Source: Candidatus Bathyarchaeota archaeon
GTDB taxonomy: Archaea > Thermoproteota > Bathyarchaeia > Bathyarchaeales > Bathycorpusculaceae
DNA: 64,000 bases
Reading direction: 5' to 3'
Assembly (NCBI GenBank): GCA_026014485.1
Contig: JAOZIE010000008.1
Coordinates: 96,716 to 160,715 of the forward strand
Shown here: positions 7,708 to 15,368 of the stretch, one piece after another
Numbering within the stretch: the stretch's first letter is position 1
Layout: every line of letters begins with the position of its first letter
Program-made: the position numbers and the translations under genes
Notes under the pieces: model-generated
Databases searched by the model: none
Told to the model about the DNA's origin: nothing
Seen by the model: only the letters and a program-made list of their open reading frames with translations

Positions 7708-8451
7708 ATGAAAATGAAAATCATAGATACGACTTTTCCCTACGAAAACGAAAATACTGCCTTAGACAACATCCAGCTGAATGTTGAAACAAATGATGTC
7801 CTATCCATTTTAGGACCCACTGGCGCAGGAAAAACGACCTTACTAACACATATCCGCAGTCTGCTGGAGACCTGTGGCGACACAGTCATGGTTGACGGTG
7901 AAGAACTCCGCAGAATGGGTCCTATTGAAGCTGTTAAAAAGATGCGGTCTGTGCCTCAGCGAACTGGTTTCTCGAAAGCTACTGTTTTCGATTCTGTGAT
8001 GCTTGAACAAACACCTCCTGTTTCAAAAAAAGACATTGAAATCGCGCAGGACCTCATAGGCCAGCTTGGTTTAAGCGAGGTTTCTTTGAAGCATCTTGAT
8101 GAAATAAGCATTGGTGACCTGCAGAAGGTTCAGCTTGCTCAGGCTTTGGTTAAGAAACCAAAAGTTCTGTTGCTTGATGAACCGACCAACAATTTCGATG
8201 TATCTACTCAGCATCAGATAATGTCCGCGATTGTTGACTTTGTGAAACGAAACGACTCAACAGCAATCATGGCGCTATATGACATTAATCTCGCATTGTG
8301 TTGCTCTAACAAATTTGCCATGTTAAAAAACGGAAAAATCTTCACTGCTGGACAATGCGACGTTATCACACCTGAGAACATAGAAGCGGTCTACGGTTTT
8401 CCTGTAAATGTAGTAAATTTCATGGGTAAACCCATGATAATGCCGCTATAG
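7708..8451 (+). CDS. Orphan ABC ATPase with degenerate signature and H-loop
   Basis: The 247-residue FepC/BtuD-like ABC ATPase has an intact Walker A (GPTGAGKTT) and Walker B (VLLLDEPTNNFD). The signature LSGGQ is ISIGD at residues 133-137, and the H-loop histidine is tyrosine Y191 (ALYDINLAL). By contrast the ATPase at 16429 has normal LSGGE and SIHDLN. No permease is adjacent. The altered residues predict weak or unusual hydrolysis, so it may be a switch or a partner for the CooC-like ATPase just upstream. The family is certain; the transport role is doubtful. Confidence 0.75.
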   Translation: MKMKIIDTTFPYENENTALDNIQLNVETNDVLSILGPTGAGKTTLLTHIRSLLETCGDTVMVDGEELRRMGPIEAVKKMRSVPQRTGFSKATVFDSVMLEQTPPVSKKDIEIAQDLIGQLGLSEVSLKHLDEISIGDLQKVQLAQALVKKPKVLLLDEPTNNFDVSTQHQIMSAIVDFVKRNDSTAIMALYDINLALCCSNKFAMLKNGKIFTAGQCDVITPENIEAVYGFPVNVVNFMGKPMIMPL

Positions 8452-8478
8452 CGCCGCCTGAAAATCCTTCGGCTAACC

Positions 8479-8494
8479 CCATCAGACCTGATGG
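8479..8494 (+). terminator. Hairpin after the ABC ATPase gene
   Basis: CCATCA (8479-8484) pairs with TGATGG (8489-8494) around loop GACC, 28 bases after the ATPase stop. No long T run follows, so termination is only a suggestion. Confidence 0.3.
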
Positions 8495-8612
8495 TCCTTG
8501 TGGGGTGTGGGCTATAGCACGTTTCTATTGGACTTCTGCCTGTTGTGGATTAATTCAAAATCAATCCTGCAGCTTGTAGTTGTGGCTAACTTTTTCGCGA
8601 AAAGCTTATAGC

Positions 8613-8644
8613 TATCGGTATCGATATATGTCTGTATCGATATA
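8613..8644 (+). promoter_or_regulatory. padR operator (two TATCGATA boxes)
   Basis: TATCGGTATCGATATAT (8613-8629) and TATCGATATA (8635-8644) lie directly before the padR start, just after a CTTATAGC promoter element. The first box matches 16 of 17 bases of the site at 6746. The placement suggests autoregulation of padR and joint control of the CooC/ABC operon. Confidence 0.55.
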
Positions 8645-8655
8645 GGGTGTGGCTG

Positions 8656-9129
8656 ATGACAAACGGATTACTCAAAATGTGTATGCTAAAAATAATCTCC
8701 ATGGGCGAAGTTAGCGGATACCAGATCATAAAGCGCGTTGAAACGTTAATAGGCAAGAAACCCAGCGCAGGTTCGGTTTACCCCCTGCTAAAATCTATGC
8801 AAGACCAAGGATGGATAGTTGGGAAAAAAACGGGCAATAAGATTCTCTATGAAATAACTGATCAAGGGAAAGAAATCATTCAGAAACACGATTTATTGAA
8901 GGAGCATATCTCTCAAAAAGTTCGTGAATCCATTTTGCTGGCCCACAACACATTCGAAGATTTCACTTTGGCACTGAAAAAAGATTTCCATCTTACCTTC
9001 ATTGAAACTTTGGATACCCTAAGTCCCTTGTTAAGTGAACTTTCAAGGCTCAAAGCAGAAGGTGTAGACCCCGAAAAAATCAACAAGGTCCTTTCCAAAG
9101 CAAGAGACGAGCTGCAAAAACTGAAGTAA
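8656..9129 (+). CDS. PadR-family transcriptional regulator
   Basis: The 157-residue protein (ATG 8656; an in-frame GTG lies at 8647) has the PadR winged helix: GEVSGYQIIKRVE and SAGSVYPLLKSMQDQGWIVGKKTGNKILYEITDQGKE. A helical C-terminal dimerisation arm follows, as in PadR-s1/s2 proteins. PadR repressors typically sense toxic compounds and control a neighbouring exporter. Here an MFS exporter follows directly, and the same operator lies before padR and before the CooC/ABC operon 1.8 kb upstream. Confidence 0.9.
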   Translation: MTNGLLKMCMLKIISMGEVSGYQIIKRVETLIGKKPSAGSVYPLLKSMQDQGWIVGKKTGNKILYEITDQGKEIIQKHDLLKEHISQKVRESILLAHNTFEDFTLALKKDFHLTFIETLDTLSPLLSELSRLKAEGVDPEKINKVLSKARDELQKLK

Positions 9130-9205
9130 GATGCACGACCGGAAATTCCGCTCTCAAGATGAGGGGGTATTTCGACGGTTTGTTTTTCTCAACGCTGGTG
9201 GCGAA

Positions 9206-10441
9206 ATGAACATGGATGAAAGTTCAAATCGTATTAGAAGCAAGCAAACTCGGTTTGGGCTTTCTCCTAACCTCCTAATCTTCATGACTGTCTTCATAGA
9301 CATGACGGGGTTTGGGATGGTGATTCCCCTGCTTCCTTTCTACGCGGCAACTTTTCAGGTAGGCGCTTTCTGGATAGGTGTTCTAACCGCAGCTTTCTGC
9401 CTTATGCAGTTCATTTTTTCACCGATATTAGGCCAATTATCTGATAGAATGGGAAGAAAACCTGTTCTTTTACTTTCTATTCTTGTTTCCAGTGCAAGTT
9501 TCACTCTTTTTACCCTGTCAAACTCTTTCTTTTTACTTCTCCTCTCCCGCATAATCGCTGGCATCGCAACAGAGGGCGCTGTAGCCCAAGCGTACATTGT
9601 TGATATAACAAACGAAAAAGAACGAACCAAAGGACTAGGCAGAGTAAGTGCCGCCCACGGCGCTGGCCTCATAATTGGACCCGCCATCGGAGGTTCCCTT
9701 AGTATCTTCGGATTCTGGGCACCCGGAATTACTGCGGTCGCTTTAACTTTGCTTAATCTTCTGTTTGTTTTCTTTTTCCTGCCTGAATCTATAGGGCAAA
9801 AACATCCTCCCCAGAGGAAAACCGTCGTCTTGGACTATTTTGTTGGTCTACCAAGAAAAATTGTGGACTTGATCTCCAGACCCTTGATTGGTTATGTATT
9901 GACTATTTTTTTCCTTCAAGGCATTGCCCATTCAACTATCCCAGTTATTTTACCTTTACTTGGGGCATCTTTTTTTGGATTTGGAGCTGTGGAAATGTCT
10001 TATTTGTTCATCTATATTGGCTTCACTGAAATCATCCTGCAGGGTTTCCTAATTGGAAAGATTTCACGAAGGTTTGATGACGTTAAACTAATTGCAGTTG
10101 GGGCTCTTCTAATGATGTTGGGGATGCTGTTTGTTTCTCTCAGCCCAAACTTTTTGCTCTTTATACTTTCCGTAACCCTAGTGGCGTGTGGTATAGGGAT
10201 TCTGATGACGGTGGTGAGAAGCTTTATTTCGAAAAGAAGTTTGGCAAGTGAACAGGGGAGTATTATGGGCATAACTAACTCTGTATTAAGCATCGCAACA
10301 ATTTTTGGGCCCCTTATTGGCGGCTTCCTCTTCGATTTTGTGGGATTGAACGTGCCGTTCCTCCTTAACGCAATCATGCTGATGGCTGCATTTGCTTTCA
10401 GCATTAAAATAATTCAAAGCAACAGAGGAGAAAAAGAGTAG
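9206..10441 (+). CDS. MFS drug-efflux-type transporter
   Basis: This 12-helix major facilitator of about 411 residues begins at ATG 9206 (GGTGG ribosome site 8-12 bases before). An in-frame ATG at 9131 would add 25 hydrophilic residues. It has the loop 2-3 motif A GQLSDRMGRKPVLLLSI and the helix-5-type sequence GAGLIIGPAIGGSL, typical of the TetA/MdtG drug:H+ antiporter group. It acts in the membrane, probably exporting the compound sensed by PadR encoded just upstream. The substrate cannot be inferred. Confidence 0.88.
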   Translation: MNMDESSNRIRSKQTRFGLSPNLLIFMTVFIDMTGFGMVIPLLPFYAATFQVGAFWIGVLTAAFCLMQFIFSPILGQLSDRMGRKPVLLLSILVSSASFTLFTLSNSFFLLLLSRIIAGIATEGAVAQAYIVDITNEKERTKGLGRVSAAHGAGLIIGPAIGGSLSIFGFWAPGITAVALTLLNLLFVFFFLPESIGQKHPPQRKTVVLDYFVGLPRKIVDLISRPLIGYVLTIFFLQGIAHSTIPVILPLLGASFFGFGAVEMSYLFIYIGFTEIILQGFLIGKISRRFDDVKLIAVGALLMMLGMLFVSLSPNFLLFILSVTLVACGIGILMTVVRSFISKRSLASEQGSIMGITNSVLSIATIFGPLIGGFLFDFVGLNVPFLLNAIMLMAAFAFSIKIIQSNRGEKE

Positions 10442-11116
10442 TTGTCAACTCAAATAAATTGTCATCTGCCGTGGAGTGGATTATTTAGTTTGAACCCTGT
10501 GAAGAAAAATCAGTGTAGTCATCATCTCAATAACAAAGGGGCTGCCCGTAGGTGCGGTTCCAGCAGTTATGGGATGCATGATCCAAAAATTGTTTTTCGT
10601 GAACTAAACCTCAAGGTAGGCGACTGTTTTCTTGATGTGGGCTGTGGATCTGGAGATTATGCGTTGTGTGCTTCAAAAATTGTTGGTGATTCTGGATTGG
10701 TGTATGCGTTTGATGTATCGCCAATGGTGATTGAGGGTTTACTGGACAGGCTTACTTCTCAAGGAGTTAGGAACGTGAAAGCCCGCGTCTCGGACATCAC
10801 CTGCCCCTTACCCTTAGAAGACAACTGCATCGATGTTTGCTTCATTGCCACCATGCTCCATATAATTGACCTTGCCAAAAACGGAGAAAAAATATTCACC
10901 GAACTTCTCCGTGTTTTAAAAACCAACGGACAACTATCAATCATCAACTGCAAAAAAGAAGAACAACCCTTCGGACCACCCATACACATGCGGCTATCAC
11001 CCACAGAAGTCGAAAACACCGCAAAACTATGCGGTTTCAAAAAAACAAACCTAATTGACCTCGGATACAATTACCTGATAACCCTCAAACACCCAAAAAA
11101 CAAAACACCCCCTTAA
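10442..11116 (+). CDS. Class I SAM-dependent methyltransferase, cysteine-containing N-terminus
   Basis: The 224-residue protein starts at TTG 10442 directly after the MFS stop, with GAGGAG about 10-15 bases before it, so it is the last gene of the padR-MFS operon. The Rossmann methyltransferase core has FLDVGCGSGDYALCA, VYAFDVSP and the ELLRVLKTNGQLSI strand. The first 60 residues carry cysteines and histidines (INCHLPW, NQCSHHLNN, RRCGSSSY). Chemically similar small-molecule methyltransferases such as ArsM use cysteines, but the substrate here is unknown. With an exporter and PadR, methylation of a toxic compound before efflux is a reasonable guess. Confidence 0.75.
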   Translation: MSTQINCHLPWSGLFSLNPVKKNQCSHHLNNKGAARRCGSSSYGMHDPKIVFRELNLKVGDCFLDVGCGSGDYALCASKIVGDSGLVYAFDVSPMVIEGLLDRLTSQGVRNVKARVSDITCPLPLEDNCIDVCFIATMLHIIDLAKNGEKIFTELLRVLKTNGQLSIINCKKEEQPFGPPIHMRLSPTEVENTAKLCGFKKTNLIDLGYNYLITLKHPKNKTPP

Positions 11117-11310
11117 CCCAAAACCCAAAAAACCCTCAAAACAAACCAAACCCGCTCCCCCCTCACACCTCAACCTCCAACCCCCATCCACCACTCACAC
11201 CAAAGCAACACCTACACCCCACATCCACAACACAAACCCCAAACACCTCCACAAAAACAAACCCAAACCACACCTTAAACCATATACAACCCCCCTCAAT
11301 AGACCAGAAG
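11117..11310 (+). other. A/C-only-like low-complexity intergenic tract
   Basis: About 190 bases are almost entirely A and C on the plus strand. The next intergenic stretches (11520-11650 and 13547-13670) are instead rich in G and T. No reading frame is supported. This strand asymmetry brackets the metal-type regulon and has no assigned function. Confidence 0.5.
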
Positions 11311-11317
11311 GTTAAGA

Positions 11318-11347
11318 TTTATATACTTGGATGGATAATCCATCCAA
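11318..11347 (+). promoter_or_regulatory. Promoter with 21-base palindromic operator, site 1
   Basis: The TATA box TTTATATAC (11318-11326) is followed at once by a perfect palindrome (11327-11347) with arms TTGGATGGAT and ATCCATCCAA around a central A. The same core TGGATAATCCA occurs after two other TATA boxes (11668 and 13724). Binding here would block TFB/RNA polymerase, as expected for a repressor site. Confidence 0.65.
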
Positions 11348-11510
11348 TGAACAAGTTGCAAAGCGTTGGAGTCAGCCACTGGATCCGTGTTTCGTCACAA
11401 TCGCGGTGTAACTTGTAAGTCCGTCGTAGATGCAGCCGTAAGCCGAGCCGTTGAGGTTGCGGACTTGCCTCCCGTAGCCTCAACGGCACAAATTTTGGTT
11501 TTTTCAATTT
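11348..11510 (+). ncRNA. Candidate small structured RNA under the palindrome operator
   Basis: From promoter site 1 to about 11510 there is no convincing protein frame (the first ATG, 11347, gives only 23 codons). A strong hairpin spans 11447-11487: GCCGTTGAGG pairs with CCTCAACGGC, continued inward by TGCGG/CCGTA with G-T wobbles, about 16 pairs in all with a 9-base loop. It is followed by T-rich sequence (TTTTGGTTTTTTC). This looks like a roughly 150-base regulated transcript ending in a terminator. A leftover mobile-element end is an alternative. Confidence 0.45.
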
Positions 11511-11657
11511 TTATATGTGCCTAGAGCGGTTGGCAGGACTGTTGCTGTTTTTTGGTGTTGCGTTTTTGGGTTGTTTTCTTTTTTGAGTTTTGTTTGGTGT
11601 TTGTTGTTGGGTGATTTGTTTTTTGTGCTGGTTTGTGTTTTGGTTTGTTAGCCTAAA

Positions 11658-11688
11658 ACTTATATGTATGGTTGGATAATCCAACCAT
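11658..11688 (+). promoter_or_regulatory. Promoter with palindromic operator, site 2
   Basis: The TATA box ACTTATATG (11658-11666) is followed by arms ATGGTTGGAT and ATCCAACCAT around a central A (11668-11688). It shares the core TTGGATAATCCAA with site 1. It lies 27 bases before the start of the coiled-coil/beta-helix gene and inside the longer upstream open frame, which supports the later start at 11715. Confidence 0.65.
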
Positions 11689-11714
11689 TAACGAGGGTGT
11701 GGAGGAACAAACAA

Positions 11715-13505
11715 ATGAAAACCCGACAGTATATCTCTGTAGTTATCTTGGTAATTATTTTGTTTTCGGCTTTAACGGCTTCTTTAGCGTTTTCTTTTAA
11801 CGCTACTTCTATTAAAATTGCTGGTCTCGAATCTTCTTTGGACTCTCAGGACAGTCAACTTGACCTGTTCAATGAGCTTCTCAGCAACCAAGATGCTCAA
11901 CTCGACAAACTTAACCAGACTCTTGCTGCCCAAAACAACACGCTTAACGAGTACAACCAAACCATTAGCGGTCTCCAACAGCAGCAAAATCAAGATTTAA
12001 CTAACCTGACTGCGCAAATCGCCGATTCAAACAACCAAATAATCGATTCCCAAAACCGCCTTCTTGCTGAATACAATCAAACCCTAAGCAGTCTTCAGCA
12101 GCAACGTAATCAGGATTTAGCGAACCTGACCGGGCAAATTGACGCTTACTCTTCTGATCTATCTGGTCAAATTGGCGAATATTCTTCTGTTCTGAACAGT
12201 CAAATTGCAGACTTGGAGTCTCGGTTGCCTGTCCAGCAATACGACTACATAATTTATTCTTCCCCGGGCAATGACGACTTTTACGTTGCACAAAACGGGC
12301 AGACAGGTGAAGTTGATTTCAACTCAACCGATGCGGCACAGGTAATTAACAGTGCTCTCGAAAACGGTAACAGTGTTTTTGTGAAGAGTGGCATCTACAT
12401 TTTAGGGTCTGATGTTATTTGTTATAACAAAAAGAACTTGATGTTGGATGGTGAAGGTGCAACTTTGAAGTGTACTCACCACAAAATAATCATACGTGGC
12501 TCAACATATTTGGCTTCACAGAATAATCGTGTTTCTGGCTTTATAGTTGCGAATGGCGGCGTCAGGATTGAGAATTCTGCTAGGACAACAATCACGAACA
12601 TGATTTTTGAAAGCTGTGAGGTCGGGGTTGAGCTTGTTAACACGAACACTTGGTCGGAATGTACAAAAATTGATGATTCACATTTCATTACCTGCACTGA
12701 AGGCATAGCTTTTCGAACCCCCAGCCCGGGGGCTACAGGTTCCTATGGGAATGCTGCGATTTCGCGTTGTTATTTTAACCTCCGTGATAATTCCATTGCT
12801 ATAACAGTAGAGCGCGGGGCAGAATTTACTGATGGTCAAATGCAGAATGTCCGCATCTGGATATGTGGATATTCTGCGCAGCAGTATAATCAAACTGGGC
12901 TCAAAATCAGCGGTTCCCTATTTCAAACAGTGATGGAGGGCGTGGTTTTTGAGTCGTTTGCATACGGGAACCTGAGTGATTCAGAGGTTTATGCCGTGTA
13001 TATCGATACAAATTACCAAACTCCTATCCTTCAGGCAGGCATCACTTTTCTTGGTCCTTGGACAAATATAATTTATAATCCTACAAACAGCGAGGTCCAA
13101 GGTGAAGGCTTAGGGGTTGCCTTTAAACAGGAAAACATAACCATCCCCGTGAGTGCTTCTTCAAACTACCTGAACGAACCAACTGTTATTCAGGTGGCGC
13201 CTTCCACCATTACGAACTTTAAAGCGCTACTTATGGTCAACGGGGATTTTAGCCAAAACGAGACAATCACGGTTCGATTCCGCCTTGGTTTTGTTGATAA
13301 AGACGTTGCGGCAGGCTCCGGGATTGTGGAGAAGACCTTTACTTCTTCTTCTTCGTTGTGGCTGAGTGATGATGACCTGTTAAGGCTGATGCCCTTAAAA
13401 GATATGGTTCGGTCAATTTTAGTGGATGCCAAGGTGGACTCTGACTCTGCGGATGCAACTGTTCAGGTTAGCGTGTTTGGTGTAACTACGTGGTCTGCAA
13501 TGTAG
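11715..13505 (+). CDS. Secreted or anchored coiled-coil / right-handed beta-helix protein
   Basis: The 596-residue protein begins at ATG 11715 with GGAGG ten bases before. Residues 8-30 form a signal or membrane anchor (VVILVIILFSALTASLAF). Residues about 40-175 are a Gln/Asn/Leu-rich coiled coil with an imperfect internal repeat (EYNQTISGLQQQQNQDLTNLT, EYNQTLSSLQQQRNQDLANLT). A domain with beta-helix coils then follows (GGVRIENSARTTITNMIFESC), resembling pectate-lyase-type folds of phage tail spikes and surface adhesins. It likely sits on the cell surface. Operator site 2 places it in the same regulon as the downstream ABC importer. No enzyme motif is visible. Confidence 0.65.
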   Translation: MKTRQYISVVILVIILFSALTASLAFSFNATSIKIAGLESSLDSQDSQLDLFNELLSNQDAQLDKLNQTLAAQNNTLNEYNQTISGLQQQQNQDLTNLTAQIADSNNQIIDSQNRLLAEYNQTLSSLQQQRNQDLANLTGQIDAYSSDLSGQIGEYSSVLNSQIADLESRLPVQQYDYIIYSSPGNDDFYVAQNGQTGEVDFNSTDAAQVINSALENGNSVFVKSGIYILGSDVICYNKKNLMLDGEGATLKCTHHKIIIRGSTYLASQNNRVSGFIVANGGVRIENSARTTITNMIFESCEVGVELVNTNTWSECTKIDDSHFITCTEGIAFRTPSPGATGSYGNAAISRCYFNLRDNSIAITVERGAEFTDGQMQNVRIWICGYSAQQYNQTGLKISGSLFQTVMEGVVFESFAYGNLSDSEVYAVYIDTNYQTPILQAGITFLGPWTNIIYNPTNSEVQGEGLGVAFKQENITIPVSASSNYLNEPTVIQVAPSTITNFKALLMVNGDFSQNETITVRFRLGFVDKDVAAGSGIVEKTFTSSSSLWLSDDDLLRLMPLKDMVRSILVDAKVDSDSADATVQVSVFGVTTWSAM

Positions 13506-13546
13506 GCTGACGTGTTAACCTTGTTTGCCCTCATTTCCCCTTTTAG

Positions 13547-13708
13547 GGCGAATCTGTTTTTGTTTGTGATTTTTTACGTGTGTTTTAGGTGTGTCTGGTT
13601 GTTGGTTTGCTGCTGGTGCCTTTTTGTTTGCTTTGGGGTGGTTTTTGGGTGGGTTGGTTTGTTCAACTTAGGTTGTTCAACTTGTGATTAATTTGGGTTA
13701 AACTAACG
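13547..13708 (+). other. G/T-rich intergenic region with 14-base-spaced direct repeats
   Basis: The stretch is strongly G/T-rich on the plus strand. TTGTTCAACTT occurs twice, at 13659-13669 and 13673-13683, a 14-base period, about 30 bases upstream of the TATA box of the importer operon. The repeats could be an activator site. No gene is seen. Confidence 0.4.
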
Positions 13709-13736
13709 TTTATATAATTTTCCTTGGATAATCCAT
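13709..13736 (+). promoter_or_regulatory. Promoter with palindromic operator, site 3
   Basis: The TATA box TTTATATAA (13709-13717) is followed by TTGGATAATCCAT (13724-13736), with perfect core arms TGGAT and ATCCA around A. It drives the ABC importer operon and has the same TATA-to-operator geometry as sites 1 and 2. Confidence 0.65.
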
Positions 13737-13758
13737 CCATAAACCTGGGGAACATACC

Positions 13759-14025
13759 TTGCAGTTTCAACCCAAATCCTCATTTCCATTAAGCTCAACA
13801 GCGAGTCAAGAAAAAACGACGCTGTTTCAAGTTCTGAATATTAATAACCCCACAATGGGGAACCCCATTCTTAGCGGACTGATGAAGCAGTTTTGTACTG
13901 AGATGAACAGGTGCCACTTACTTTTGGACGAATCAAACGTTACATCTGTTGCTTCATTGGTTTATGCCAACCTGTTTCACGATCCCGGGATAACTTTTAG
14001 CGGACTTGGAGGTGAAAAATCGTGA
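13759..14025 (+). CDS. Uncharacterised 88-residue protein leading the importer operon
   Basis: The frame opens at TTG 13759, 22 bases after the operator, and its stop overlaps the next start (GTGA), so translation coupling is likely. The protein is soluble, with Ser/Thr-rich ends and residues Cys, Asn and His in QFCTEMNRCHLLLDESN. I recognise no family. Its place at the head of a metal/cofactor importer operon suggests a regulator, chaperone or leader protein, but this is guesswork. Confidence 0.4.
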   Translation: MQFQPKSSFPLSSTASQEKTTLFQVLNINNPTMGNPILSGLMKQFCTEMNRCHLLLDESNVTSVASLVYANLFHDPGITFSGLGGEKS

Positions 14026-15368
14026 AGAAAACGTTCCTTGCGCTTATAACGGTTATACTTATAGCGGTTATTGGCGCTTCCTCTTTCGGTATATATTCAA
14101 TTTACAATCCTTCAGCTACTCCTACTCCTTCAGCCAGTCCTACTCCTGAGCCTACTGCAACTCCCACTGTTACTGCCTCTCCCGAATCCACCCCAACGCC
14201 TACTTTGACCCCTTCCCCCTCTGCTTCAGTGACCTCTTCGCCTACTGCAACTCCTGAGGCTTCTCCATCCGAGACTCCCCAGGTAACCTCTACTCCTGAG
14301 CCTACGCAATCTGTTGCGCCTTCTGCTTCTCCATCTGTTGCGCCTTCTGCTTCTCCATCTGTTGCGCCTTCTGCTTCTCCTACTGTTCAGCCCACGGTGA
14401 CTGCTACTCCTACTCCTGAACCTACTGCTTCCCCGACACCTTCGCCCACTCCAAAACCTGAGAGCATCACCTATACAGATGTAACTGGAGCAAACGTTAT
14501 CGTGAAGCTTCCAGTGAACCGTGTAGTTTCAGTTATGGCAACTGACCTTGTCACAGCAATCGGTGCTCACGACAGAATTGTGGGTCGTGGCAATATTGAT
14601 GCCACCGGGCTTTCTCTTCTTCCCGCAGCCATTGCGGATATACCTGTAGCTGGAAGCGTTGAGACTGTTCTGGAGATGGCCCCTGACTTGGTTATTGTAA
14701 GTGAACTATACGGCGACGCAAACGTTGAGTTGCTGAGAAACGCTGGACTAGCAGTTATCGTCGATAGGACGGTGCAACCAAGACGTTCGATACTTGTACA
14801 CAACTTAGGTATAATGCTGGATGCAGAAGAAATGGCTGAGGAATTCAACTCTTTCGAGGCTCATTACATGAACCTCGTTACAGAACGCGTTCAAAACCTA
14901 ACGGATAGCCAGAAGCCCACAGTTTACTTCGAATTCTACATGCCTGGATACAGTTGCGGTCCAGGGAATTCCTTCCATGACTTGATAGTCGAAGCTGGTG
15001 GAATAAACATTGCTAACGAGACTGTTGCGATGCCTATTTTGAGTGCTGAGTATGTGCTAGAGAAGAATCCTGACATTATCGTTAGGATGTTGACGTACTT
15101 GGATGGTTTCGAATTGTCTTCCTTCAAGTATCTGCAGACTGAAATGATGTCTCGAGCTGGCATGAGTGAAGTCACCGCCGTAAAAAATGGTGATGTCTAC
15201 ATCGTTAGAGATGCTGTAATCGTCTCACGGGAAACCATTGGATTGCTGTACTATGCGACATGGTTCCACCCTGATTTATTCGCAGACATTGACCCCGCAG
15301 CTGTAGACGCCGAGTATCTTCAGAAGTTCTACGGAGTATCCTTGACAGGAGTCTACACGTATTCATGA
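14022..15368 (+). CDS. ABC importer substrate-binding protein (FecB/BtuF-like)
   Basis: The 448 residues begin with an N-terminal membrane anchor (LALITVILIAVIGASSFGIYS). A Pro/Ser/Thr linker of about 115 residues follows, then a class III binding-protein domain (ITYTDVTGANVIVKLPVNRVVSV, MAPDLVIVSELYGDANVELLRNAGLAVIV). Such domains bind iron-siderophore, haem, cobalamin or related chelates outside the cell. The linker probably spans the S-layer space and is likely glycosylated. The start is GTG 14022, coupled to the 88-residue gene; the stop overlaps the permease start. Confidence 0.88.
   Translation: MKKTFLALITVILIAVIGASSFGIYSIYNPSATPTPSASPTPEPTATPTVTASPESTPTPTLTPSPSASVTSSPTATPEASPSETPQVTSTPEPTQSVAPSASPSVAPSASPSVAPSASPTVQPTVTATPTPEPTASPTPSPTPKPESITYTDVTGANVIVKLPVNRVVSVMATDLVTAIGAHDRIVGRGNIDATGLSLLPAAIADIPVAGSVETVLEMAPDLVIVSELYGDANVELLRNAGLAVIVDRTVQPRRSILVHNLGIMLDAEEMAEEFNSFEAHYMNLVTERVQNLTDSQKPTVYFEFYMPGYSCGPGNSFHDLIVEAGGINIANETVAMPILSAEYVLEKNPDIIVRMLTYLDGFELSSFKYLQTEMMSRAGMSEVTAVKNGDVYIVRDAVIVSRETIGLLYYATWFHPDLFADIDPAAVDAEYLQKFYGVSLTGVYTYS
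14310..14380 (+). repeat. 24-base tandem repeat (3 copies) in the linker
   Basis: Units begin at 14310, 14334 and 14358 and encode SVAPSASP. They are nearly identical in DNA sequence, so the array is recent and probably varies in length between strains. Confidence 0.85.

Noticed and set aside
14310..14380. Tandem array considered as a CRISPR
   Set aside because: The units are contiguous without spacers and lie in frame in the linker of the binding-protein gene.
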